64,000 nucleotides of DNA, taken from Hygrophila difformis (Eukaryota; Streptophyta; Magnoliopsida; Lamiales; Acanthaceae). The notes under the pieces are model-generated. The model was not told where the DNA came from, did not search any database, and saw only the letters and a program-made list of their open reading frames with translations. The stretch lies in NCBI GenBank assembly GCA_030278955.1, contig JAOANR010000004.1, forward strand, positions 13,690,428 to 13,754,427. The letters run 5' to 3'. A program made the position numbers and the translations under genes. Shown one piece after another: positions 22,522 through 33,930 of the stretch (its first letter is position 1; every line of letters starts with the position of its first letter).

Positions 22522-22625
22522 GTCGTTGGGATATTCATGATGATAGTTCCTCTGTTAGGTCAGCTAGGGGATGATGACTATGGGAGTAAACCGTTGTCTT
22601 ATGGAATTTGCTATATTATGAAATT
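22522..22625 (+). pseudogene. MFS transporter exon fragment (copy B)
   Basis: Homologue of the exon relic in copy A. The acceptor is at 22521. Here the motif A core has decayed further: LAD has become LGD and GRKP has become GSKP, changes that hit the conserved positions. This supports loss of function in this copy. Confidence 0.5.
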
Positions 22626-23772
22626 TGTGTGGATATTAGTGTTACTTTGTTGTGCCAAGTGATTGATTACGAAAGGATTACGTCTCTATTTATTCATTTT
22701 TAATCTTGGAATTGTTGATCAATGTTAGGTGCTCAAAAGCAGGTGGAATTGAAGTGACATCACGAGAAACACTCTTTGATCTTAGTGAGAAGAAAGGGCA
22801 GAGCCCATAGTATGATATTTTATGGTCCTCCAGGCTCCAGTTATAAGGGACGTTGGGAGCAAGTGAATCCGTTAGCAGATTCGGAGAGAGAATTGTCTCC
22901 CAATCTGCTATCCGAATCTGCTATCTGATAGCGGATCTGCTGACACCCAAACATCCAGATAATCTCATTCCTGTGATAGAAGAGGAGCTAAGGGTGTAAC
23001 CAAGATACCAAACTGTAAATTGTCCGATCCTTGTGAATTATTTGAGTCTTCAATTGTCTTTTTTGTGGTGTAACTAGATCTCACAATTAAATTTATCTTA
23101 CTTTTGCTTTTATTTCAATTTTGATTATCTTATAACAGTTTTACATAATATTTTTTTCTCACTGGGCGCGCTTCACATAATGGGTGTGACTTTATTTCAA
23201 TTTTGATTATCTTATAATAGTTTTACATAATATTTTTTTCTCTCATTGGGCGCGCTCCACATAATGGGTGTGACTTATGTTTAAGAAGGTTTGATGGGAA
23301 GGAAAAAAGAGTGAACTTATAATGGGTGTGACTTATATTTGAACTCCATGTGAACTAGCCACGCCCTTTCCTTGTAACAAATAGCTATGGATCAATTGCA
23401 AATGCTGCGAGGGAATCTGGAATCTGTATGCATATACATACACATACAGATAAGTAAAGTATTTGGACTATAATAACTCCTCTTAATTGCATGTTCACAT
23501 ATGGGAATATGTTCACATATATACATACATAGAGTACATTACCATACACATCAGAGTTCAAATACCAAAAGAAGGTAGAGGACCTTGTAAGATGTAAGAA
23601 CACCAACAAAGACATTATAAGTACAATCATAGCTAAGCATGGAGTCTCACAGTCGTCGTAGACTCAGTCGGGATTTTTCCTATGTAAATAATTGGACTTT
23701 CACTATAAATGTCCAAAAACATCCATCATCAATCATGCATCCTCCATCTTATAATTTATATTATATATATAT

Positions 23773-24686
23773 TGTTAGAAACCAGTTTTGAGCAAATGTG
23801 TTCACAACCGATGTCTGAACTACTTTGTTGGACCAACCACGACAGCAGTTGACAAACTATTTAAAGGAAGAGATGCTGGTGAATCTGCCTAAGTATTTTC
23901 TTCAACGACCAGCTGATCTCCTGCCCGGATGATGCACACGAAGTATGGAAACAAGGATCGCCTAATCCAGTCAACTCCATTCTAAGAATCCGCGCAATTA
24001 TGGAAAGAAGATCTTACCTTAGAATGGAGGAGTGGTGGTTCTCTTCAAATAGGACGGCCAAGGGATGAAATGGGACGACGGACATTATACACTTACTCCC
24101 TTGTGCGATCGAAAGCATTGTGAAGAGAGAATCACATTCCTTCCGTGTTCTTGAATTCATCATTTCGAAGGAAGACATAGGATCAACACTTCCTCGAGTG
24201 GATTGATCGAAAGTGCTACTGTGTGCTTGATTGAAGTCAACGGATTCAATCAAGGCTTTCGAGGAGTCGTCAAACTCAAGAGCTTAAACGAAATATTCTA
24301 CAAGGAGGGTTGCCAACAGGTTTCAACTAAGGGTAACTTGGAGGGGGAGCCTTCAAGGAATTGGAGCAAGGTCGGGGAGATCTTCACCAAAACAAGGGAG
24401 TCTTTTGGTCCTACAATTCAACCGCTTGGTGATTGGAGTTGGGCAAGTTAAATCACTATTGTTTGGATCAAGGATCAAGTTGAAACAATTAGTGAACCTC
24501 CTGGATTGGTATCCCCCAGATGTAGGCTTGTGCCGAACTGGGTCAACAAACCTTGAGTTCTTTATTTTTACAGTTTATTTACTTTCTGCTGCTTAATATC
24601 CTTAAACTGTTTAACGTGTCCACGAAAGGTGTTTGAACTAGATTTCAGGACCAGTTCGTTGGTTATCCTCGCAAACGGACCTAACA
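23773..24686 (+). repeat. 5' LTR of the SIRE-like element
   Basis: 914 bp, TGTTAGAAACC to GGACCTAACA. Both LTRs carry the same small reading frames on either strand. None looks like a gene. Confidence 0.93.
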
Positions 24687-24688
24687 AT

Positions 24689-24700
24689 TGGTATCAGAGC
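24689..24700 (+). other. Primer binding site, initiator-Met tRNA (SIRE-like)
   Basis: TGGTATCAGAGC, two bases after the end of the 5' LTR. Confidence 0.9.
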
Positions 24701-24735
24701 CACACGCTCTGCAAGCGAGATCCAGACATAAAAGT

Positions 24736-27700
24736 ATGGATAGCCAAGGTGGTTCGGTGACCAGACCCCCATTGCTCGATGGATCGAACTATGCATACTG
24801 GAAAGATCAAATGGAGGCATTTCTCATCGTGCTGGATGAAGGAGCTTGGGATGCAGTAGAAAACCAATACCATCCTCCAGTAGAAGAAAAAGATGGTGTC
24901 AAAACCATCAAACCAAGGAGTGAATGGACTGCAACCAAGAAACTTGCTGCGTCGAAGAACTCTCAAGCCCTAAATGTGATTCACAATGCTCTTACAAAGG
25001 ATCAATACAGACTTATTGTTGGATGCACAATTGCATACGACGTCTGGACTACTTTAGCCAATACCTACGAGGGTATGGCCCCGGTAAAGAAATCAAGAAT
25101 CATTACACTTGATGCTCAATTTCATAAGATTACTATGGATGATAATGAAACTGTTGGCCAATATATTGGCCGCATTCGTGATCTAACCAACCAAGCTCTT
25201 CACCTTGGCAAAGTGTATTCTCAGCAGAATATTGTAGGAAAAATCATTGGGACGCTTCCGGAAAGGTTCAATGCAAAAGTAGCTGCACTTGAACTATACA
25301 AAGACTTTGATAAATTGCAGGTCGATGAACTGATGGGAATCCTACAATAATGGGAAATGGATCACTGCCCTAGAGGCAAAAGCAAACCAGTAGCATTCAA
25401 ATCCGTGACCAAGGATGTGGAAGACTCTACCATGGAAGATCTTGATGACTACAGTGATGATGAAGAATTGGCCATGCTGTCCAAAAGACTAAATCAGATC
25501 ATCAAGAACCGTAGATCTAGATTCAACTCCTCTATGAAGAAGGATGCCGGGACATCAAATTCAAAACCCACTCAGAAAGGCTTGAAGTCGTTCGACAGAA
25601 ACAGATCCAAACCTTCTAAGACTGAGGATGACAAGGAGATCATCTGTTTTGAGTGTGGGGGAAGAGGCCATATCAAGAAGGATTGTGTCAATCTTCGACC
25701 AAAGGAGTCAAGCAAATCTTACCAAGTAACATTCAGTGACTCTGAAGATGAGAAGGAGTCCAATGAACATGGTCCAGACTATGGAGTAGCATTCATCGGG
25801 ACATGGGATTCAGACAGTGATGATGAAAACGATGCAGGTACTGGTACTAACACATTCAATATGGTTTCCTCTAACATGGTACGTTCTTTGTCAGGGAACA
25901 GGATGAAAGCATCAGCAAACTTAACGATCTCTATAAAGAAACGTTCGAGAAACTGGAAATTTCTATTGCTGAGTTAGTAGAATTGCATGTCGAGAATGGA
26001 AGCTTAAGGGAACAAATCCAAGCTCTTGAAAGCAGGAATCAGGAACTTGAAAAGATGTTCAAAGAACTGTCTGCACAGGTGAACGAACTACGTGAGAAAA
26101 ATGCAGAACTCCAGAAAGACAATAAGGATATGGAGGTTGAAAAGGTTGACTATAAACTATGGTACTATAGTATGCTTGGGAAGAAAGATGCTCTTCACAC
26201 CGAACTAACCGAAGTTCAAGACAAACTTGCCAAAGCTGAAAGCACTCTAGCAGCACTAAACAAGGGAAAAGCCAAGTTAGATGATGTAATTGCTATGAGG
26301 AGGCCTAACAGCAACAAACAAGGCTTAGGATATCATGCATCAACCTTGAGAGGAGAAAAGAAAAGCAAGTTTGTGTCCGGAGGAATGCTGAGTGAACATC
26401 GAACTACCAAGAAACCTTTCCATCATGAAGGAAGAAGCAAATGGACAAGAAGACCACCTCCTCCAATTCCACTCAGATGCGACTACTGCAAACTTGAAGG
26501 CCACAAAACTAAGAACTGTGGAATCTTAGTAAGAGACCTACAAGCAGGAAGACCTATCACCTGGCCAAACGATAAAATCAAGATGAAGCTGATCTCCATC
26601 AAATGCGAATGGGTTCCTAAAGTTCAGAACAAATGTCATGTTGCTTTTCTATCACAAAAGAAGAATGCTACGGACAAAGTATGGTACTTTGATAGTGGGT
26701 GCTCCAAGCACATGACTGGTGAAAGAAGCCTGCTCAAACATTACAAGGAAATTGATGGAGGATTCGTTGTATTTGGAGATGGAAAAAAGGGTGCCCTAGT
26801 TGGTCAAGGAACCATTGAGAACAACGGCTCACGAGAACTGTCTCCAGTATTCCTGGTTGATGGACTCCAAGCAAACTTGATTAGCATCAGCCAATTGTGT
26901 GATGAGGACCTTGTGGTGCAGTTCACCAAGAAAGATTGTCAAGTGCTCAACCAAAATCAAGAATGCATCATGAGAGGTTTCGCTCTAAAAATAATTGCTA
27001 TCATCTTGTTCAAACATGCAATTTTGGTTCAGCTGCAGGAAAAAACCACATCATGCTATGGCATGAAAAGCTTGGACATCTCAACTTCAAAGATCTTATC
27101 AGACTCAGCAGAACCGAGGCAGTCAAAGGTCTTCCTCACTTCAAAAACTCCAACGTGGAATTTTGCAATGAATGTGCCAAGAACAAACAACATAGGAGTT
27201 CAAACAAGTTGTCTGAACACCTGCACATGGATCTTATTGGTCCAACTGAGGTTGAAAGTTTGGGAGGTAAAAGATATATTTTTGTATGCATTGACGATTA
27301 TTCTAGATATACTTGGGTGGACTTTCTCAGGGAAAAAGGTGACGCTTTCAAAGCCTTTGAAAAATTATGCAACCGCCTCATGACTGAGAAAGATACCAAA
27401 GTAAAGAGGATTCGAAGTGATCACGGACGAGAATTTGAGAATCAGTCCTTTGAGGAATATTGTACCACTCATGGGATCAAGCATGAATTTTCCGCGCCAA
27501 AAACTCCTCAACAAAATGGTGTGGTGGAAAGAAGAAATCGCACCGTGCAAGAGATGTCAAGGGTCATGCTGAATGCCAAGAATGTTGCTGAGTTCTTGTG
27601 GGCTGAAGCTGTCAACACGGCATGCTATACCATAAATCGAGTTTACTTAAGACCAAATTCTCTCATGACTCCATATGAAATATGGAACGGTAAAAAGACA

Positions 27701-29717
27701 TCTATCACTTACTTTCATATATTTGGTAGCAAATGCTTTGTGTTGAATGACAGGGAACATATGGGAAAATTCCAAGAAAAGAGTCATGAAGGAGTGTTCG
27801 TAGGATACTCTATCACAAGTAGAGCATACATGATATACATTCCAAAGACAAGGAAAGTTCTTGAATCCACAAATGTTGCCAAAGAAGATGTCTCTTGCAA
27901 GGATCCTGCTCAACTTAATGAAGATGAAGCACCATCTACACAACCTAGCAGCCAGAGGCAAATCAATGCTGAACAAAACAACACCAGCAATGAATCCACA
28001 GAAGTCGTTCAAACGCCCTCTCTGGACACATTGCCACATGACTAAGTCCGAGAAAGACCTCAATGGACGTATTCACAAGCATCATGATCCTGATGATGTC
28101 ATAGGCGATGTGAATGAGAAAAGGAAAACCCGGGGAAGGAAGATCAACTTCAAGGAACTAGCTGGTCTACACTGCTATACATCTAAGATCGAACCAACCA
28201 AAGTGGAAGAAGCTCTTCTGGATGAGCATTGGATAAACGCCATGCAGGATGAACTACTTCAGTTCAAGAGAAATGAAGTGTGGACCCTTGTCGAAAGACC
28301 CAAAGATAAAAATGTAATCGGTACCAAGTGGATCTTTCGTAACAAAAGTGATGAAAAGTGGAACATTACAAGGAACAAGGCACGACTAGTGGCTCAGGGA
28401 TACACACAGGTTGAAGGAGTGGACTTCAGTGAGACATTTGCTCCTGTAGCCAGACTTGAAGCAGTTCGACTCCTATTATCCATTGCATGCTCTTTAGGGT
28501 TCAAGCTCTATCAAATGGATGTCAAAAGTGCCTTCCTAAATGGATGGCTCAATGAAGAAGTATACGTGCAGCAACCCAAAGGATTCGAGGACCCCCATCA
28601 TCCACACCATGTCTACAAGCTCAACAAAGCTCTATATGGCCTAAAACAAGCTCCCAGGGCATGGTACGAGAGGCTGTCCAAGTACCTGCTTGAACATGGA
28701 TTTGAAAGAGGAAGTCTTGACAAGAATTTGTTCATCAAAAGGGAAAGCAAAGGAATACTAATTGCTCAAGTCTATGTAGATGACATAGTCTTTGGATCAA
28801 CTCATCATGTGCTCAAAGACCACTTCATCGAAATCATGGGTAAGGAGTTCGAAATGAGCATGGTTAGGGAACTAACCTATTTTCTTGGCTTGCAGGTAGC
28901 ACAAAAGAAAGATGGCATATTTCTCAGCCAAACCAAGTATGCTCGAAACATTGTCAAAAAGTTTGGTATGGAGTCCAACAAACCAGTCCGGACACCCATA
29001 GGGACTAATGACAGATTGAGCAAAGATCCCATTGGTCATAGTGTAGATCAGAAGCTCTATCGAAGCATCACTGGGAGCTTACTATACTTGGCTGCAAGTC
29101 GACCTGACATAAGCTATGCAATTGGAGTATGTGCACGCTACCAATCCGATCCCAAAGAATCTCACTTAAAAACAGCTAAAAGAGTGATCAAATATGTTTC
29201 AGGGACAAGTGAACTTGGTATATGGTATTCTAAAGAATCTAATCTTTCACTACTTGGCTATAGCGATGCAGATTGGGCAGGTGATGCGGACGATAGAAAA
29301 AGTACAACCGGAGGATGCTTCTACATTGGGACTAACTTAGTTAGTTGGTATAGCAAGAAACAAAGTTCCATCTCTCTCTCAACTGCCGAAGCTGAATATA
29401 TTGCAGCTGGAAGTTGTTGTGCACAATTGTTATGGATGAAGCAAATGATGCTAGACTATGGTATTGATCAAGAAGTCCTCACCATACTATGTGACAACAT
29501 GAGTGCGATCAACATCTCAAAGAATCCAGTCCAACATGGGAGAACTAAGCACATTGAGCTCCGACACCATTTCATAAGGGATCTTGTTGAAGAAGGAATA
29601 GTGTCCATCCAACATGTCGGAACTACTGAGCAACATGCAGATATCTTTACTAAGGCTTTAGATCGCGAGAGATTTGAAAAACTAAGGAGAGACCTCAGAT
29701 TATGCACAATCTCATAA
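24736..29717 (+). pseudogene. Copia Gag-Pol, SIRE-like, broken
   Basis: The path is gag (24736, LDGSNYAYWKDQMEAFL), an in-frame TAA at 25348, a knuckle (CFECGGRGHIKKDC), a coiled coil (from about 25900), a second Cys-His motif (CDYCKLEGHKTKNC), protease DSG at 26691, GAG-pre-integrase (LWHEKLGHLNFKD), integrase D-D-E (HMDLIGP, RSDHGREF, NGVVERRNRT), reverse transcriptase ([21 protein letters not shown] at 28773), and RNase H (YSDADWAGD ... STAEAEY) ending at 29717. Frame changes are needed near 25880, 26970 and 28040. With one stop and three shifts it cannot make a full polyprotein. The domain order and the coiled coil after gag fit the SIRE lineage. Confidence 0.92.
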
Positions 29718-30178
29718 AATCCCGAAATTACTGGAATAAGTTTTATATTTTGTGCAATTTATTATATTTTAATTAGTCATATATATTTATTACCTTACAT
29801 ATATTATTTCTTTTGTGGTACACTAACCAGTTTGGAAAGAATCTTTTGCAGGATCATTCTAATAACCATGGTTAATTTTCAAATTGGTAGGAGTTATTTT
29901 GAATGTGATTTGACAACCCATCATTGCACGTCCAGGGAAGAGTTCGGCGGGAACAGTTACTCATACACAACGTTCAAAAACGTGATCATTAGTGTTTTTG
30001 GGAAGTTGCGATTCTCATTCCAAATTTGAATAAAGGAAAGCTTCTCTCATATCTCAACACCTTGATCTTTTTTCCTTTCTCATATCTCTCCCGAACTCTC
30101 AAAATTCTCTTCATATCTTCCTCAAAACTCTGTGATTCCTCACTTGTTCTTGCCCAAAAGTTCTTTATTTCAGTAACA
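29718..30178 (+). other. Spacer between pol and the 3' ORF (SIRE-like)
   Basis: AT-rich, no gene. It would be the leader of a spliced or internally started transcript for the 3' ORF. The pyrimidine-rich stretch at 30060-30110 just before ATG 30179 is compatible with a short leader, but I see no clear promoter. Confidence 0.4.
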
Positions 30179-32557
30179 ATGGTAAAGACACATGGAAGCC
30201 AAGGTTCCAAATCACAAGACCCAACTCCCTCTTCGACCGCTGGGAGCAAGAAGGTGATTTCTGCCGAAGAGTCCAGCGCATAGGGACGCGCCAAGGCTGT
30301 TCAAAAGGCGATCATGGAACAAACAATTTCGGAAACTCCCTCCATTGTCCCTGTTCCATTCCCGTCTTCCCCTCCTTCTACCGTCGGAGGACAAGGCACT
30401 ACGACCGTTGGTGTCCTAGACCCACTGGACATAAGGGTTGAAGTTGCTGGAGCCACTACCATAAAGCAAACAGGAGACGGGCTACATAAATCAAAAGGGA
30501 AGGCATTGTCCACCTCCAAAACTCGAGAGAAGGTTGTTGCAAGGAAGAACGCCTCAATAAGTGAATGTGTTGAGGCAGACCTAGCCAAAGCACTACAACC
30601 CATTGAGAGAATCTTGGCTGACCTCCCTACGATGGGCTCTGACAATGTAGCTGAAACAGGTGTATCCACTAAAGCTGCTGATCTTGCAACGAAAGTTGCA
30701 CCAAAGGTGTCCACTGAAAAGTCCAAGAAGAAAACTCCTGCGAAGAAGGCTGTGGTAGAACCCAGTGTGGCGACCCACCCTGCTCCTGTCACCACCACTG
30801 AAGTAACACCTGTAGAACCTCTTCAAATCACTGCAACTGGTGCTCCAACCAGTCCACCCAAGGAGTCGGAACCTGTGACTGAACCACTTGACGAAGAGGA
30901 ACTTGACTCAGACTATGTGCAAGAGTCCGACGAAGGAAGCTCTGGAGATGAATCAGTGCTCGACATCAGTGACGACGAGAGGAATATTGCTGTCAATGCA
31001 ATCACCGAAGAGATTGCATGGACTACAAGTCAGAAAAGGAAACATGCCCTGAGAAAAGAAACTGAACCAGTTGCTCCTGCCAAAGATGTGATGGCAGATC
31101 ACACTGAAATTGAGCAGGAAGAAGAAGAAGAGACCGAGGAATCCTCTAGCTCGGAGGACAACCAGAACAAAGAATCGGAAGGTGACACTGAACACCCTCA
31201 AGATGCTAACCCCCAACTCACTGAAGGGGAGAATCTCACTGAAGATAAGTCCGAGGAATTGGGTTCACAATATACCCAAAGTGATGCAGATGGATCCGAC
31301 CGTGAAAATGAGGGATCTGATGAGGAATCTGGAGAAAAAGAGGAGTCCGAGCAAGTAGAAGAGGAGGAACCCCAGACTGAAGCACGAGAACCAACTCCTC
31401 CAGCAAGGAGTTCTTCAAAGGAGTCCGAACCAAAGAAACGGACTCGTTCTGAACCAGAAGGGTCTTCCAAAGTCACTGCATCCAAGAAGAGGAAGACTGT
31501 CCTATCTTCATCTGAAGAACGTGAACCAGAGATCATCGATGCAGGAAACGCCATAACCACTGCATTTTACTATGAAGTGTCCGAGCAATACTTTACAACT
31601 GTTCTAGAGAAGATGAAGGTTCATCCAGAGATCCGATTCGTTGCTGCTCGATACGAGGAAATGGGCTGGCACAAGTATCTGGAAGAAAGGTCTCTACTAT
31701 TCTGGGGAAGGGAGATCAAGCAGTACAAAGGACAGCTAGTGAGGCATTTCTATGCAAACCTGAGCTCTGACGTCCTCAACATAAAAAGCCCCTGGTTTGA
31801 ACTAAGCTACACACATGGACAACAGTTCGAACTCAAAGCCAGAGCCCTAAACCGATTCCTCCAGGTACCCCGAACTTCTCTGAAATCTGTTTACTCTTGA
31901 AGTGCCAAGTTCCCTATGAACACTATTGCTGAAACACTCGCTGGAGTAGAAGGGAGAAGGTTTCAAGGGAAGGGGTTAAGTGCAGGTGTTCTAACTCAAA
32001 AATTTTCACTGCTTTACAAATTATGTGCACACAACATCATGCCCACTGCTAACCATTCTGTTGTGTCAAAAAGCATGTCTAAATTATTGTTTGCCATAGA
32101 CCAGAAGTATGAGATCAATTATGGAGCCCTTGTGCTCGAGCAAATGTTGGCATTGGCGGGCACCATCAAGAGGAAGTACAAAACCACTCTTCCCTTCCCT
32201 GGCCTCATATCTGAGTATCTGAAGCATCTCCACATTCTTGGAAGCAAGCATGATCGTCCAGAGGACATTTCCGACTTCAAACTTTCCTCAAATCTTGCAA
32301 AGAAGAAGCCAGACTTGGCTGGACCAGGAGGAAAGATCCCTGCGAAAGATGCATTCTCCTTGCTCCGTGATGATCTCACCGACCACATCAATCATCTCAA
32401 AGTTTTGGAAGCCCAATTGCACATTCATGTTCAATTTGCAGAAAAGATGTTCAGGCAGCTTCCTGATGTCTGGTCGGATGAAGACAAGCCATTGGATACC
32501 AATCCAGAGGAGGAGTCCAGCGACTTGGCTGAGGATTCCTCTTATGAATCCGAATGA
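30179..32557 (+). pseudogene. SIRE-type 3' ORF with plant transposon-protein-like domain, broken
   Basis: One frame runs from ATG 30179 to 32557 with in-frame stops at 30281 (TAG) and 31898 (TGA). The first 430 residues are low-complexity, Ser/Pro/Glu-rich and very acidic, with a basic KKRKT cluster. Then follow FYYEVSEQYFTTVLEKMKVH, FYANLSSDV and, after the second stop, KLCAHNIMPTANHSVVSKSM and LPFPGLISEYLKHLHIL. These phrases resemble the 'putative plant transposon protein' domain (PF20167), often labelled envelope-like in plant databases. I see no signal peptide or membrane segment, so an envelope role is not supported here. Function is unknown. Confidence 0.65.
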
Positions 32558-33002
32558 CATGCCTTTTTTGGGCAAAATGTGCGCCAGAGGGGGAGTTAAG
32601 TTGATGTAACCGTTGATCGGTTCCTCTGGCATGCTTTACAATCAAGAAGGGGGAGCCTGGTGAAGAAAAGTCTCTGCTGATGAAGGGTAATTTTTTTAAA
32701 TTCTGTTTGAACTACTTTTGTGAACTGGTTATGACTGTTTTTGGACAATTGCACTATGGCCTATAACAAATTAAACTGCGATCTTTCATGTCTTATGTCA
32801 TTGCCATGTGCCTGTTTTGATGTAAATGCTCCTAGATTAAATGGATAGGATTATATGTACGGAGCATTAGAATAGTTTGTCTTGAATTGGGTAACTATGT
32901 AATCGGTGGTTAGGACTAATGGGAATTATTTCTACATTTCTGTTCTTGTGTAAATGTTTGGACATCGGTTTGATCAACTCATATACTGGCCCACATTCTG
33001 CC

Positions 33003-33015
33003 AAAAAGGGGGAGA
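33003..33015 (+). other. Polypurine tract (SIRE-like)
   Basis: AAAAAGGGGGAGA lies one base before the 3' LTR. It is the plus-strand primer of reverse transcription. The stretch from 32558 to here holds no gene. Confidence 0.9.
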
Positions 33016-33016
33016 T

Positions 33017-33930
33017 TGTTGGGAACCAATTTTGAGCAAATGTGTTCACAACCGATGTCTGAACTACTTTGTTGGACCAACCACGACAGCAGTTGACAAA
33101 CTATTTAAAGGAAGAGATGCTGGTGAATCTGCCTAAGTATTTTCTTCAACGGCCAGCTGATCTCCTGCCCGGATCATGCACATGAAGTATGGAAACAAGG
33201 ATCGCCTAATCCGGGCAACTCCATTCTAAGGATCCGCGCAATTATGGAAAGAAGATCTTACCTTAGAATGGAGGAGTGGTGGTTCTCTTCAAATAGGATG
33301 GCCAAGGGATGAAATGGGACGACGGACATTATACACTTACTCCCTTGTGCGATCGAAAGCATTGTGAAGAGAGAATCACATTCCTTCCGTGTTCTTGAAT
33401 TCATCATTTCGAATGAAGACATACGATCAACACTTCCTCGAGTGGATTGATCGAAAGTGCTACTGTGTGCTTGATTGAAGTCGACGGATTCAATCAAGGC
33501 TTTCGAGGAGTCGTCAAACTCAAGAGCTTAAACGAAATATTCTACAAGGAGGGTTGCCAACAGGTTTCAACTAAGGGTAACTTGGAGGGGGAGCCTTCAA
33601 GGAATTGGAGCAAGGTCGGGGAGATCTTCACCAAAACAAGGGAGTGTTTTGGTCCTACAATTCAACCGCTTGGTGATTGGAGTTGGGCAAGTTAAATCAC
33701 TATTGTTTGGATCAAGGATCAAGTTGAAACAATTAGTGAACCTCCTGGATTGGTATCCCCCAGATGCAGGCTTGTGCCGAACTGGGTCAACAAACCTTGA
33801 GTTCTTTATTTTTACAGTTTATTTACTTTCCGCTGCTTAATATCCTTAAACTGTTTAACGTGTCCACGAAAGGTGTTTGAACTAGATTTCAGGACCAGTT
33901 CGTTGGTTATCCTCGCAAACGGACCTAACA
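33017..33930 (+). repeat. 3' LTR of the SIRE-like element
   Basis: 914 bp, TGTTGGGAACC to GGACCTAACA, directly after the polypurine tract. It has the same length as the 5' LTR. Confidence 0.93.

Larger units (their letters stand above)
23773..33930 (+). mobile_element. SIRE-like Copia retrotransposon with extra 3' ORF
   Basis: A complete 10158-bp element with two 914-bp LTRs (TG...CA), a TATAT target duplication at 23768-23772 and 33931-33935, an initiator-Met primer site and a polypurine tract. It encodes gag-pol and, between pol and the 3' LTR, a long additional frame as in the SIRE/Maximus lineage. Both frames are broken. About 16 differences between the LTRs (1.75 percent) make it the oldest of the three dated insertions. 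Confidence 0.93.

Noticed and set aside
24014..24451. Small frames in the SIRE LTRs (also 33258-33695)
   Set aside because: Carried in both LTRs, open on both strands, no domain. The LTR context explains them.
30179..32557. Calling the SIRE 3' ORF an envelope gene
   Set aside because: No signal peptide or transmembrane segment is visible, and the similarity seen is to a plant transposon-protein domain of unknown function.
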